Positions 7,804-16,880 of a stretch of DNA of 64,000 bases are shown piece by piece. Position 1 is the first letter of the stretch. Every line of letters starts with the position of its first letter. The notes beneath the pieces are model-generated. The model did not search any database, was not told where the DNA came from, and was given only the letters and a program-made list of their open reading frames with translations. Both the position numbers and the translations under genes were made by a program. The stretch comes from Dehalococcoidia bacterium (GTDB lineage: Bacteria > Chloroflexota > Dehalococcoidia > Bin125). Location: positions 248,001 through 312,000 of the forward strand of contig JAJDTU010000001.1 of the NCBI GenBank assembly GCA_022826965.1, in the 5' to 3' direction.

Positions 7804-8190
7804 ATGCGCGTGACCAAATCATCCGACGGCGACACCAATCAGGCCAACGCACCGATCTTCACCGGCGGCAACGTCTGGGTCCGGGCCCTGGCCGGCTCGA
7901 TCGGCGGCCAGAATGCCGCCGACGACGAGGACTTCAACCTCGCGATCGTCCAGTTCGGCGCGGGCGCGCGGACGAAGATGCACACGCACAGCTCCGAGCA
8001 GATGCTCTACGTCGTCTCGGGCATCGGCAAGGTTGGCACCGCCGACGAGGAGCACACCATCTCGGTCGGTGACTTCGCCATCATCCCCGCCGGCGAGGAC
8101 CACTTCCACGGTGCCGCCGACACTGGCTCGCCAATGTCGCACCTCGCCATCACCCGTCGCGACTCGGTGACCGAGGTCACCGAAGACTGA
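7804..8190 (+). CDS. Single-domain cupin protein
   Basis: A 128-residue cupin. The first cupin motif (G-A-R-T-K-M-H-T-H-S-S-E-Q) and the second (P-A-G-E-D-H-F-H-G) supply the usual His/Glu metal ligands. Such small cupins act as dioxygenases, isomerases or sensors. It follows the tandem dienelactone hydrolases on the same strand, interrupted by a repeat, so a shared role in ring or lactone catabolism is plausible but not demonstrated. Confidence 0.85.
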   Translation: MRVTKSSDGDTNQANAPIFTGGNVWVRALAGSIGGQNAADDEDFNLAIVQFGAGARTKMHTHSSEQMLYVVSGIGKVGTADEEHTISVGDFAIIPAGEDHFHGAADTGSPMSHLAITRRDSVTEVTED

Positions 8191-8227
8191 TCGACCAGCT
8201 CGCTGGTATGCCCGGTCCGAGCGGACC

Positions 8228-8701
8228 CTAGTAGCCGCTGCGCCGGCCGATCGAGCGCACGTCCCAGGCCGCGATCGCCACGCCGACCAGCAGGAAGAAC
8301 GCGATCAGCCCCAGCAGAATGTTGCCGCCTGCGCCCTCGATCTCTGCCAGTTGCCGCAGCGCAATCATGACTCCGGCGCTGACCACGGCCAGCGAGATGT
8401 AGACCCAGTTGTGAATCCACTCGGCAGCGAAGTTGACCGCGATCGCCACTACCACCGCCGCATTCACCACGATCAGCAGGTGGACATCGGCGTGGCGGCT
8501 CCAACCGCCCCAGGCCGTGCCGGTCAGTTCGTTCAACTCGACCGCTGTGCCGCCTCTGATAGCGAGGAACAGCACCACGATCGCTGCGCCGACCGCCCCG
8601 CCAACCAGTGGACGCAGCATCCGCGGACCCACGACGTCCCAGGCTCGCGAAGGCAGTGATCCAAGACGCGTGCGGCTGTGCTCGTAGCGGTGCTCGGCCA
8701 T
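8228..8701 (-). CDS. Integral membrane protein, about four helices, unknown function
   Basis: A 157-residue protein with a basic, Arg-rich N-terminus. Four hydrophobic segments are visible at roughly 31-48, 74-91, 97-112 and 125-145, joined by short loops, with a basic C-terminal end (R-S-I-G-R-R). I do not recognise a family. It lies head-to-tail with the SDR gene on the minus strand and faces the cupin gene, to which it converges. Confidence 0.65.
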   Translation of the reverse strand: MAEHRYEHSRTRLGSLPSRAWDVVGPRMLRPLVGGAVGAAIVVLFLAIRGGTAVELNELTGTAWGGWSRHADVHLLIVVNAAVVVAIAVNFAAEWIHNWVYISLAVVSAGVMIALRQLAEIEGAGGNILLGLIAFFLLVGVAIAAWDVRSIGRRSGY

Positions 8702-8735
8702 CCCGTCCTCCTGCCGCGTCTGCCTGTCAGTAAGT

Positions 8736-9515
8736 CTAGATGTTGGAGCGCGTCTGGCCGCCGTCCACGTTCAGACAGGCGCCGGTCACCCAGCTCGCTC
8801 TCGGCGAGGCCAGGAACGCGACCACGTCGGCGACCTCCTCGGGTCGTCCGAAGCGGTTGAACGCGATCGTGTCCAGCACGCTGCGCTGAATCCCTTTGGG
8901 ATCGGACTCAAAGCGTGTCTGCCAGCGCGAGTTGGGCCACGCGATCGAGCCCGGCGCGACCGCGTTGGCTCGGATGTTCTGCGGCGCAAGCTCCAACGCC
9001 AACGACTTCGCGTGGCTATGCATCGCCGCCTTCATCGCGTTGTACTGCGCTGATCCGCCCGCTTCCCGACCAAAGATTGAGCCGATGTGAATGATCGACG
9101 AGCTGTCCGCCTCATCGCCGGACGCTGACTCGGCCAGGTGTGGCAACGCGGCACGGGTCGTGCGCACGGCGGCCATCAGGTTGAGATCGAACATGTCTTG
9201 CCAGACCTCGTCGCCCTCGCCGCGCAGTGAGACCCCCATGTTGTTGATCAGGATGTCCAGGCCCCCCAGCGCATCCACGGTGCCGGCGACCGCGCGGTCG
9301 CCGGCATCGACATCACCCAGATCGACCGCGGTCCAGTGCGTTTCACCGGCGCCGGCTGCGCTGATTCTTGCCGCCGCCTGTTCCAGTGCGTCGGCTCGGC
9401 GCGAGCAAATCGATACGTCTGCCCCTTCGGATGCCAGCGACAGCGCGCAGTACAGCCCGATCCCTTCCGAAGCGCCGGTGATCAGCGCCCGCTTGCCCTG
9501 CAAACCCAGATCCAT
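8736..9515 (-). CDS. Short-chain dehydrogenase/reductase
   Basis: About 259 residues from the ATG at 9515, chosen because GGGAGG stands 6 nt upstream; an ATG at 9542 would add nine residues. T-G-A-S-E-G-I-G is the NAD(P)-binding glycine motif, N-N-M-G-V replaces the usual N-N-A-G, and Y-N-A-M-K is the catalytic Y-x-x-x-K. An R-R-A-D after the second strand favours NADP. The C-terminal G-A-C-L-N-V-D-G-G is classical. Substrate unknown. It diverges from the penicillin acylase gene, with 55 nt between starts. Confidence 0.9.
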   Translation of the reverse strand: MDLGLQGKRALITGASEGIGLYCALSLASEGADVSICSRRADALEQAAARISAAGAGETHWTAVDLGDVDAGDRAVAGTVDALGGLDILINNMGVSLRGEGDEVWQDMFDLNLMAAVRTTRAALPHLAESASGDEADSSSIIHIGSIFGREAGGSAQYNAMKAAMHSHAKSLALELAPQNIRANAVAPGSIAWPNSRWQTRFESDPKGIQRSVLDTIAFNRFGRPEEVADVVAFLASPRASWVTGACLNVDGGQTRSNI

Positions 9516-9570
9516 GGCCGCCTCCCTGCGAAATCTCGGCAATCAGTCTATGACGCCGTAGGCTCAGAGC

Positions 9571-11982
9571 ATGGTCGTTTCACAGGACAACGCAATGTTT
9601 GGCGTGGATTGGCGCGCGCTCGCCCTGTCACTGCGTCAGGGCGGCTCGCTCCTCAAGGCGCTCGTCGGTACAACGCTCGCCAATGCTCTGCAGATGCCTC
9701 AGACCCACAAACGACGCGGCAGGACCACGGTGGCCGGGCTCCACGCGCCAGTCGAGATCATCCGCGACCGCTATGACATCCCGCACTGCTTCGCCGAATC
9801 AGCCAGCGACGCGCTCTTCGCGCTGGGCTACGTGCAGGCCCAGGATCGGCTCTGGCAGATGCAATGGAGCCGTCGCGCGGCTATGGGCCGGCTCGCCGAG
9901 ATTGCGGGGCCGGAAGCGCTCGAGGTAGACCGATTCTGCCGAACCTTGGGGATCGGGCGCGCGTCGCAGGAAGCCTGGGACGCGACCGCAGCCGAACGAC
10001 GCGAACAGTTGTCACCCTTCATCGCGGGGATCAACGCCGCCATCGCCCGCGCGCCTCGTCCGTTCGAAGCGCAGATCCTGGGCGACCGGATTGGGCCGTG
10101 GCAGGCACGCGACAGCATCGCCTGGGGCAAGCTGCTCTCGTGCCTGCTCTCGCCGGCCTGGGAACAGCAGCTCATCCGCGCGCGAATTGTCGAAGCGACC
10201 GGTCTCGACGCCTTGCACGAGATCGACCCACCGCTCTCGCCCGAGACCACGGCCGCCGTCCCACCCGACGCACCCTACGCCGAACTCGCCGCTCCGCTTC
10301 AGCAAGCCGCCTCAATGGCATCGGACATGCTGGGACTGCAGCAAGGTGCATCGAACAACTGGGCAGTTGACGGTCGGCACGCTGCCGACGGCGTGCCGCT
10401 CTTCGCCTGCGACCCGCACCTCAATCCGGTCACGCCTCCGCACACCTACTTCGTGCACCTCAAATGTCCCGAGTTCGACGCCGCCGGCGCGAGCGTGCCC
10501 GGGTTGCCGGGCATCGTCTGGGGTTTCAACGACCACATCGCCTGGGGCCCGACCGCCGCACTCATGTCGATGAACATCGCCGTCGTGGAGCAGCTCTCTG
10601 ATGACGGCAAGAAATCCCTCACACCGGATGGCTGGCTCGATATCGCCGAGCGCGAAGAGACAATCGACGTGCGCGGCTATCCCAGCGAGCAGATCACGCT
10701 GCGCGAGACGGTCAATGGGCCGATCGTGAGTGACATCCTTCGATCCGGCATCAACCGGGCAGCGGACGCCAGCCGCGCGATCTCCCTGCATTCACGCATC
10801 CTCGCGCCCCGGCACGGCGGCGGCGGCATCGCCGATGTGCTCTCGGCCCGCGACTGGGAGGAGTTCAGCGCTGCCGCCGCCGACATGGGCGACTTCAACC
10901 TCAGCTACGCCTTCGCCGACAAGAAACGGGTGGGCCTGCGGGTCAGCGCCGACGTGCCCCGTGGCGATATGGCAGCGCTGCGTTTCCCGGCCGCCGGTTG
11001 GGCGCCGATCGATCGCGGCGGCGTGCCGACCAACCCGATTCGAGACGACGAACTGCCCAACGTCATCGATCCGCCCGACGGAATCGTGGTCAGCGCGAAC
11101 GCGCCGCTCGCGCCCTTCGCCGAGAGCTGCTTCGGCGCTGAGTATCTCGATCCCGCGCGCGCCGAACGGATTCGGAGTCAGCTCGACGAACGAGCGCCGC
11201 ACACGCTCGAAAGCTTCGCCGCGATCCAATCCGACCGTGTCTCGCACCCCCTGCGCGCGTTTGCCAGGCACATTCCCGATGAGTCGCTCGCCGCTTGGAG
11301 CGGCGAGATGTCCGCCGACTCTGTCGAGGCCGCCCTCGTCGCCGCGACACTCGTCGAGTATCGACGCCTGACCATCCAGGACATACTTGGTCCGGCCGCG
11401 GAAGAACTGCTCACGCCGCTGCTGACGATTCCGACCCTCGACATCTTCGCCGCCCATGCGACCTCCTGGGCGCTCAAGCAGATCGACGCCCGTCCCGAGC
11501 AATCAGCGGTACAGGTCCGCGAGGCCCACTCCCGCGCCGTCGACGTCCTCCGACGCAGATTCGGACCAGACCGCTCCACCTGGACCTGGGGCCGATGTCG
11601 GCCGCTGATCCTCAAGCACAGCCTCTCCGACGCTCCGCTGGTCGGCTCCTTGCTCTCCCCCGGACCGTTTCCTCATGGCGGCGAGGCCGACACCGTTGCC
11701 CAATCCGGAGTGCTCGGGCTGCGCCACTTTGAGCCCTCAACCGCGATTCCCGCGCTGCGCCTCGTGGTCAAACTGAGTGATCCTCCCGAGGCGCGGTTCG
11801 CGCTCGCCGGCGAACAGATTCACGATCCGCTCCATGCCAACGGACCCTTGACCGACGCCTGGCTCAAGGACCGTCACCTGCCGTTGCTGCGCGACCGCGA
11901 TGAGATCGAAGCAGCGGCGAAGTCAACCCCGGGGCGGCGGGTCGCGCGACTACAACTAGTTCCCAGGCCTTCGGTACACTGA
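9571..11982 (+). CDS. Penicillin acylase (peptidase S45) family Ntn-hydrolase
   Basis: An 803-residue precursor. The autoproteolytic site is G-A-S261-N-N-W-A-V, where Ser261 would become the N-terminal nucleophile of the beta chain (G-x-S-N-x-W is invariant in the family). The alpha-chain opens with D-R-Y-D-I-P-H and A-L-G-Y-V-Q-A-Q-D-R-L-W-Q-M, also family signatures. Downstream H-P-F/P-G-I-V-W-G-F-N-D-H-I-A-W-G matches the oxyanion region. No clear signal peptide is present, unusual because many homologues are periplasmic. Substrates may be acyl amides, acyl-homoserine lactones or other amides. Confidence 0.93.
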   Translation: MVVSQDNAMFGVDWRALALSLRQGGSLLKALVGTTLANALQMPQTHKRRGRTTVAGLHAPVEIIRDRYDIPHCFAESASDALFALGYVQAQDRLWQMQWSRRAAMGRLAEIAGPEALEVDRFCRTLGIGRASQEAWDATAAERREQLSPFIAGINAAIARAPRPFEAQILGDRIGPWQARDSIAWGKLLSCLLSPAWEQQLIRARIVEATGLDALHEIDPPLSPETTAAVPPDAPYAELAAPLQQAASMASDMLGLQQGASNNWAVDGRHAADGVPLFACDPHLNPVTPPHTYFVHLKCPEFDAAGASVPGLPGIVWGFNDHIAWGPTAALMSMNIAVVEQLSDDGKKSLTPDGWLDIAEREETIDVRGYPSEQITLRETVNGPIVSDILRSGINRAADASRAISLHSRILAPRHGGGGIADVLSARDWEEFSAAAADMGDFNLSYAFADKKRVGLRVSADVPRGDMAALRFPAAGWAPIDRGGVPTNPIRDDELPNVIDPPDGIVVSANAPLAPFAESCFGAEYLDPARAERIRSQLDERAPHTLESFAAIQSDRVSHPLRAFARHIPDESLAAWSGEMSADSVEAALVAATLVEYRRLTIQDILGPAAEELLTPLLTIPTLDIFAAHATSWALKQIDARPEQSAVQVREAHSRAVDVLRRRFGPDRSTWTWGRCRPLILKHSLSDAPLVGSLLSPGPFPHGGEADTVAQSGVLGLRHFEPSTAIPALRLVVKLSDPPEARFALAGEQIHDPLHANGPLTDAWLKDRHLPLLRDRDEIEAAAKSTPGRRVARLQLVPRPSVH

Positions 11983-12013
11983 GTGACTTAGACGCACCTG
12001 AGACGACCACCCC

Positions 12014-12718
12014 ATGCCCGCGCAGCGCCTCAGCCTCGAGCGAACCGACGATATTGCCATCATCCGCGGCGGCGGCTCGCTCGACGCCAGATTCGTTACG
12101 GATCTTGGCGATGTCTGCGGTGCGGTAGCTGACGACGTGCGCGTCATCGTCATCGATCCAGATGCCCACGTGTGGGCGGGATACCAGGGCCCGACCGACC
12201 ACGGCGACCTGTTCGCCCCCCTCGCCGACCTGGTGCAACCGACCCTGGCCGTCCTCTCCGGCTCCACCCTTGGCGGAGGCCTGGAACTCGCGTTGGCGGC
12301 CGACATCCGCGTCGCGGCTCGGGAGGTCTCGATCGGCCTGGATTCCCTCAGCGCAGGCTTCCCTCGGGCAGGCGGCCTACAGCGCCTGACCCGCGCGGTT
12401 GGACGTTCACGTGCGTCGCAGCTCGTGCTGCTGGACGAGCGCGTCAACGCTCAGACCGCGCTCGACTGGGGGCTGGTCAATGCGGTCGATGCCAACCCCG
12501 TCGAGGCGGCCATGAGCATCGCCCGATCGATCGCCGCGCGTGGCCCGATTGCCACCCGCTACGCCAAGGACGCAATCCATCACGGCCTCGACATGCCCTT
12601 GGCCCAGGCGCTGCACTACGAGACTGAACTCACGATCCTGCTGCAGGACACCAACGATCGGGCCGAAGGCGTCGACGCCTTCGTCAACAAGCGAACCGCA
12701 GCGTTCAGTGGAACCTGA
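12014..12718 (+). CDS. Crotonase-fold (enoyl-CoA hydratase/isomerase) protein, atypical active site
   Basis: A 234-residue crotonase domain. The G-G-G-L-E-L-A-L-A-A-D block keeps the first catalytic Glu, but the position of the second Glu (usually L-P-E) reads L-D-S, and the usual oxyanion F-S-A-G-A-D segment reads V-W-A-G-Y-Q. This suggests an isomerase, decarboxylase or hydrolase variant rather than a plain hydratase. It starts 31 nt after the penicillin acylase stop and is followed by two small genes and another crotonase, probably in one transcript. Confidence 0.85.
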   Translation: MPAQRLSLERTDDIAIIRGGGSLDARFVTDLGDVCGAVADDVRVIVIDPDAHVWAGYQGPTDHGDLFAPLADLVQPTLAVLSGSTLGGGLELALAADIRVAAREVSIGLDSLSAGFPRAGGLQRLTRAVGRSRASQLVLLDERVNAQTALDWGLVNAVDANPVEAAMSIARSIAARGPIATRYAKDAIHHGLDMPLAQALHYETELTILLQDTNDRAEGVDAFVNKRTAAFSGT

Positions 12719-12787
12719 ACTGGCAGAAACAGCGAGCAGAAACAGCGAATAGCAGCGGAGTGCAACTCCGCACAGGAGGTCCGAGAG

Positions 12788-13036
12788 ATGCGACTGATTC
12801 TGGATGAAGAAGAAACCTGGTCGTTGATGACCCTGATCACCGCCCAGGTGCTCGACCAGGTCGAGCTGTCCGACGAGGCGGTCAAGGCCATCAGAGACTG
12901 GCGCGCCGGCGTCGTCGAAGGCAACTCCGCCATGGAGGACGTCGCCAACGGCGTCAACGAGGCGCTCGGCAACACGATCGACGCGGAGCTGACCCGCCAA
13001 ATCCGCCGTCGCGACTACTACCGCACGGTCCGCTAG
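12788..13036 (+). CDS. Small helical protein, paralogue of the next gene
   Basis: An 82-residue protein beginning M-R-L-I-L-D-E-E-E-T-W with AGGAGG 8-13 nt upstream. It contains V-L-D-Q-V-E-L-S-D-E-A-V-K-A-I-R-D-W-R and a basic C-terminal end (R-R-R-D-Y-Y-R). The arrangement is shared with the 80-residue product at 13074 (acidic amphipathic opening, V/M-L-D-x-V-x-L, a Lys-Ala-I-R-x-W core, Asn/Ala helix, Arg-rich end). No family is recognised. Location between two crotonases suggests a role linked to CoA metabolism or regulation, but nothing in the sequence proves it. Confidence 0.75.
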   Translation: MRLILDEEETWSLMTLITAQVLDQVELSDEAVKAIRDWRAGVVEGNSAMEDVANGVNEALGNTIDAELTRQIRRRDYYRTVR

Positions 13037-13073
13037 CCTCACGCGTTTTTCGAGGACAGAGGGGGAGACGATC

Positions 13074-13316
13074 ATGGTCAAGGTTGAACTGGAAATCGAA
13101 GAAGCCTGGGCGGTGTTCAGTCAGGTGGTCAATCACATGCTGGACGAGGTCGACCTGCACAAGTCGGACAAGGCGGCGATCCGCCGCTGGAAGTCCAGCG
13201 AGATGCGTCCCGGCCGCGAAGAAATGGACGCCCTGCACGAGAAGATGAACGCCGACATCGAACGCCTCTGGGATGTCCGTCGCAAGAGCGAGATCCGCAA
13301 ACCCGACTGGCGCTGA
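13074..13316 (+). CDS. Small helical protein, paralogue of the previous gene
   Basis: An 80-residue, highly charged protein preceded by GGGGGAGA. It begins M-V-K-V-E-L-E-I-E-E-A-W and carries M-L-D-E-V-D-L-H-K-S-D-K-A-A-I-R-R-W-K, aligning without large gaps to the 82-residue neighbour. Its TGA shares one base with the ATG of the crotonase at 13316, so translation is probably coupled. All secondary structure appears helical; there is no Cys, signal peptide or membrane segment. Function unknown. Confidence 0.78.
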   Translation: MVKVELEIEEAWAVFSQVVNHMLDEVDLHKSDKAAIRRWKSSEMRPGREEMDALHEKMNADIERLWDVRRKSEIRKPDWR

Positions 13317-14050
13317 TGACCGATTCGTTCGTCGACTACGACAAACCCTTCGACGGCGTCGCCAGTATCACGCTCAACCGTCCCGAGGCGCTCAACGCGA
13401 TCAATATGTCGATGCGCGACGACCTCTGGACCTTCATCCAGGCGGCGTCAATCGACCCCGACATCCGCGTGCTCATCGTTCGCGGCGAGGGACCGCGTGC
13501 ATTCTCCGCCGGCGCCGACATCTCCGAATTCGGCACCGCGCCGTCGCTGCACGAATCGCGTGAGGCCCGGCGACAGCGAGACCTCTGGGCGCTGCTCGAG
13601 GATCTGCCGATTCCGACCATCGCCGCCTTGCACGGATTCTGTTTCGGCGCGGGAGTCGAGCTGCCGCTCTACTGCGACCTGCGCATCGCCGCCGAAGACA
13701 CGCGCATCGGCCTGCCCGAGGTCACGCTGGGCTATATCCCCTCCGCGGGCGGCACGCAGATGATGCCGCGGATCGCCCCGCAGGGAGCAGCGAAGGGTCT
13801 CATTCTCAGCGGCGATCCGATCGATGCCGATCGTGCCTTGGCCTGGGGCATCATCCACCGCGTCGTTCCGCTTGACCATCTGGATGCCACTGTCGATGAC
13901 GTCGCCCGCCGCTTGACCGAGGTCGATCCAGCCCTCATCGCCGCGCTCAAGCGCAGCCTCAGACGAGGTCTCGATCTGCCTATGTCAGCCGCAATCCGCC
14001 AGGATGCGCTGACCGCACGCCGTTTGGCCAATACACTGTCTGATCGTTAA
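13316..14050 (+). CDS. Enoyl-CoA hydratase/isomerase family protein
   Basis: A 244-residue crotonase with the complete hydratase-type active site: F-S-A-G-A-D-I-S-E-F (oxyanion hole), G-V-E-L-P-L-Y-C-D-L-R (first Glu) and L-P-E-V-T-L-G (second Glu). The ATG overlaps the preceding stop by one base (TGATG). An acyl-CoA synthetase follows 60 nt later, so the group could activate a carboxylic acid and then hydrate its enoyl-CoA. Confidence 0.9.
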   Translation: MTDSFVDYDKPFDGVASITLNRPEALNAINMSMRDDLWTFIQAASIDPDIRVLIVRGEGPRAFSAGADISEFGTAPSLHESREARRQRDLWALLEDLPIPTIAALHGFCFGAGVELPLYCDLRIAAEDTRIGLPEVTLGYIPSAGGTQMMPRIAPQGAAKGLILSGDPIDADRALAWGIIHRVVPLDHLDATVDDVARRLTEVDPALIAALKRSLRRGLDLPMSAAIRQDALTARRLANTLSDR

Positions 14051-14110
14051 CCCCTTCACATCCGCAACGGGCCCGATCCGAGCGTTGGGCCGGGCCATGG
14101 AGACTGACTC

Positions 14111-15682
14111 GTGAACACCGCCGATTTCCTCGAACTGTCCGCCGCCATGGTGCCCGACCGCGCCGCCTTGATCTGTGAAGACACGGTCAAGAGCTACGCC
14201 GACCTCCAGGCCGAAGTCACCCGCCTTGGCAACGCCCTGCAAGGCCTCGGCCTGACCCGCGGCGACCATGTCGGCGTGATGTCGGTCAACTCGGCCGAGT
14301 ACGTGATCATCTACTACGCCTGCGCCAAGATCGGCGTCACCTTCGTGCCGCTCAACTACCGAGCCAAGCGCGAGGAACTGACCTACATGATCAACACGGT
14401 TGAGGCCAAGGCGATCTTCGTCTCCGACCGCTACCAGGACCTTGTCCGCGCGATCAAGGACGACTGCCCGACCGTCCAGAACTACATCGCCCTCGAGCAC
14501 GATGTCCCCCTGGGTCAGCAGCACTACCGCGATCTGATGGCCTCCGGCTCGGACGAATTCCTCTGGGCCGAGGTCGAGGACAAGGACCCGACCGTCGTCA
14601 TCTACACCTCCGGTACCACCGCGATGCCCAAGGGCGTCCAGGTCACGTACCAGGACCTCACGGTCTACGTAACCAACACGATGTCCCCCGCCGACCCCGA
14701 GATGCCGCACGAGAAGACCCTGCTCTCGGTGCCGCTCTTCCACATCGCCGGCGCGACCACGATGGTCTCCTCGGTCTGGGGCGGCCGAACCCTCGTCATC
14801 CTGCCGCAGTTTTCGCCGCACACCTGGATCGACGCGGTGGACGGCCACGGCATCACCCACTCGATGGTCGTCCCGACAATGCTCAAGCGCACGATGGAAG
14901 ACCCACACTTCTCCAACTTCAAGGGCGACACCCTCCAGCTCCTGACCTACGGCGCCGCGCCCATGCCCTACGACGTCATCCGCGCAGCGGTGGATGTCTT
15001 CCCGGCCAACGTCGGCTTCATGAACGCCTACGGCCAGACCGAATCGACCAGCTCAATCTCCTTCCTCGGACCCGACGACCACCGCCTCGACGGCTCTGCC
15101 GAAGAGATCGAGGTCAAGGAACACCGGCTGCGGTCGGTCGGCAAGGTCATGCCCGACATCGAGGTCCTCATCATGGACCCCTCCGACCGCGTGGTCGACG
15201 CTGGCGAAGAGGGCGAAATCTGCGTCCGCGGCGACCGCATCATGGCCGGCTACTACAAGCAGGAAGAAGAAACCGCCTCCGCGATCCGCAACGGCATCCT
15301 CCACACCGGCGATGTCGGCTACCTCGACGACGAGGGCTACCTCTTCATCACTGGCCGGACCAAGGACCTGATCATCCGCGGCGGCGAGAACATCGCCCCC
15401 GGCGAGATCGAGCAGGTGCTCGAAGGTCACCCGGCCGTCGCCGAGGCCGCCGTGATCGGCGCGCCCGATCTCGAGTGGGGCGAAGTCGTCAAGGCCGTGG
15501 TCATCCTGCACGAGGGTGCTTCGCTCTCGTTGGACGAGGCTGTCTCCCACACCAAGAGCCAGCTCGCCAGCTACAAGGCCCCCAGCTATCTCGCCGTCGT
15601 CGACACCCTGCCCCGCAACCACATGGGCAAAGTCCTCAAGAACGACCTCCGCAAAACCCACGGCGAAGCCAAGAACGGCTAG
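14111..15682 (+). CDS. Acyl-CoA synthetase (AMP-forming, ANL superfamily)
   Basis: A 523-residue adenylate-forming enzyme activating a carboxylic acid to its CoA thioester through an acyl-AMP. The P-loop-like motif Y-T-S-G-T-T-A-M-P-K-G is at 166-176, the Y-G-Q-T-E-S motif in the middle, the hinge G-R-T-K-D-L-I-I-R-G-G-E-N-I near 412-427, and the C-terminal catalytic Lys in N-H-M-G-K-V-L-K. Start is a GTG. Chain length preference cannot be read; size fits medium/long-chain or aromatic acid ligases. Same strand as the preceding crotonases. Confidence 0.92.
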   Translation: MNTADFLELSAAMVPDRAALICEDTVKSYADLQAEVTRLGNALQGLGLTRGDHVGVMSVNSAEYVIIYYACAKIGVTFVPLNYRAKREELTYMINTVEAKAIFVSDRYQDLVRAIKDDCPTVQNYIALEHDVPLGQQHYRDLMASGSDEFLWAEVEDKDPTVVIYTSGTTAMPKGVQVTYQDLTVYVTNTMSPADPEMPHEKTLLSVPLFHIAGATTMVSSVWGGRTLVILPQFSPHTWIDAVDGHGITHSMVVPTMLKRTMEDPHFSNFKGDTLQLLTYGAAPMPYDVIRAAVDVFPANVGFMNAYGQTESTSSISFLGPDDHRLDGSAEEIEVKEHRLRSVGKVMPDIEVLIMDPSDRVVDAGEEGEICVRGDRIMAGYYKQEEETASAIRNGILHTGDVGYLDDEGYLFITGRTKDLIIRGGENIAPGEIEQVLEGHPAVAEAAVIGAPDLEWGEVVKAVVILHEGASLSLDEAVSHTKSQLASYKAPSYLAVVDTLPRNHMGKVLKNDLRKTHGEAKNG

Positions 15683-15811
15683 TTAGCTTCTCGACGGTCC
15701 GGTCGGCCGGCACGCCATCGGCTGAGTGCGCCGTGTCGGCTACCCACACTGTCCACACCTGAGTCCACCGCGTTAACGACCGCCAACTCCGACCCTCCCT
15801 AGCGTGTCGCC

Positions 15812-16804
15812 ATGCGACGCCTGCCTGTCCTCGCCGCTTTGGTGCTCGCGGCTCTGATCGCCGCCTCGGCGTGGCTCGCGATCGTCGCCCAATCCGACCC
15901 GGAGCCGCTGCCAACCACCGAGCATCTCCCCCGCGACGACGAGCAATCCCAGCAACAGCAATCGCAGGCGCAGCCTGAGCCGGGCCCGGATGACGAGCAA
16001 GCGGAGCAGCAGTCCGCTCAGTCAGAGCCGTCCGATGAGGAAGCCTCGCAGCGGTCGCAGGAGCAGGACACCGAGCGTGCAGAGTCGGTCGAGCCTGCCT
16101 TCGATCCGGTCGATGTCCTGATAGCAGCGCTCGACGTTCCTCGCCCACCAATCGAACCGCCACCGCCGCCCCAGACGACCACCGTGATCGAGTTTGAAAC
16201 CTACGTCGTCGAGGAGGGCGACACGCTCGCCGACATCGCCGAGTTTCTCGAGATCGATCTGCGCGAGCTCGTCGAGGCCAACGCGCTCGATTCGCCCGAC
16301 CTGCTGCACGTCGACCAGGAATTGGTTGTGCCGATCGAGGTCATTGCTACTGAGCCGGCCGAAGAGCCTCAGCCATCCTTCGAACCGGTCGAGGTTGTCC
16401 CTTCCATCACCGACGCCGGCATTGTCTACGGCACCATTCGCGACCACGAACGCGGAGTCGTCAACAGCGCTGTGATTGCGACATCGCTGACCGACGCATC
16501 GATCCGGCTCGTAGAGGCCTGTATCGATGGGAAGCGTCGCACCTACATCATGGGATTGCCGTTGCTCGAGAGTCCTACCCGCATCTATTGGCGCTTCGAC
16601 GACGGGCCCGTGAGCACCGATCGGTGGATGGCGGGCGACGATCTCATTGAGTCGACCAGTTGGTGCCCCTTCCTCCACACGCTGGACGAACAGGAAGGGA
16701 TCCGCACGCTGTGGATCAGAATCGGCGGTCAGGATCTGACATTCGGTATCGAGAACCTGGTGCCCGACGAAATCCTCGTGAACTTCTCCTACTGCGGCCG
16801 CTGA
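15812..16804 (+). CDS. Membrane-anchored LysM-domain protein with Q/E-rich linker
   Basis: A 330-residue protein with a basic N-terminus and a hydrophobic segment (about 5-26) acting as signal or anchor. Residues 40-95 are a low-complexity Gln/Glu/Asp/Ser linker, then a Pro-rich stretch (110-121), a LysM motif (129-174: Y-V-V-E-E-G-D-T-L-A-D-I-A) that should bind peptidoglycan or chitin-like glycans, and an unrecognised C-terminal domain with Cys residues. The linker resembles that of the substrate-binding lipoprotein at the far end of the window. Confidence 0.82.
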   Translation: MRRLPVLAALVLAALIAASAWLAIVAQSDPEPLPTTEHLPRDDEQSQQQQSQAQPEPGPDDEQAEQQSAQSEPSDEEASQRSQEQDTERAESVEPAFDPVDVLIAALDVPRPPIEPPPPPQTTTVIEFETYVVEEGDTLADIAEFLEIDLRELVEANALDSPDLLHVDQELVVPIEVIATEPAEEPQPSFEPVEVVPSITDAGIVYGTIRDHERGVVNSAVIATSLTDASIRLVEACIDGKRRTYIMGLPLLESPTRIYWRFDDGPVSTDRWMAGDDLIESTSWCPFLHTLDEQEGIRTLWIRIGGQDLTFGIENLVPDEILVNFSYCGR

Positions 16805-16880
16805 CCGTTCCTCGAACATCCACGTGCGATAATGCCCCCACGCAACATTGAAGATCGGCTTGTCGGTTGGGGGTGCTGCG

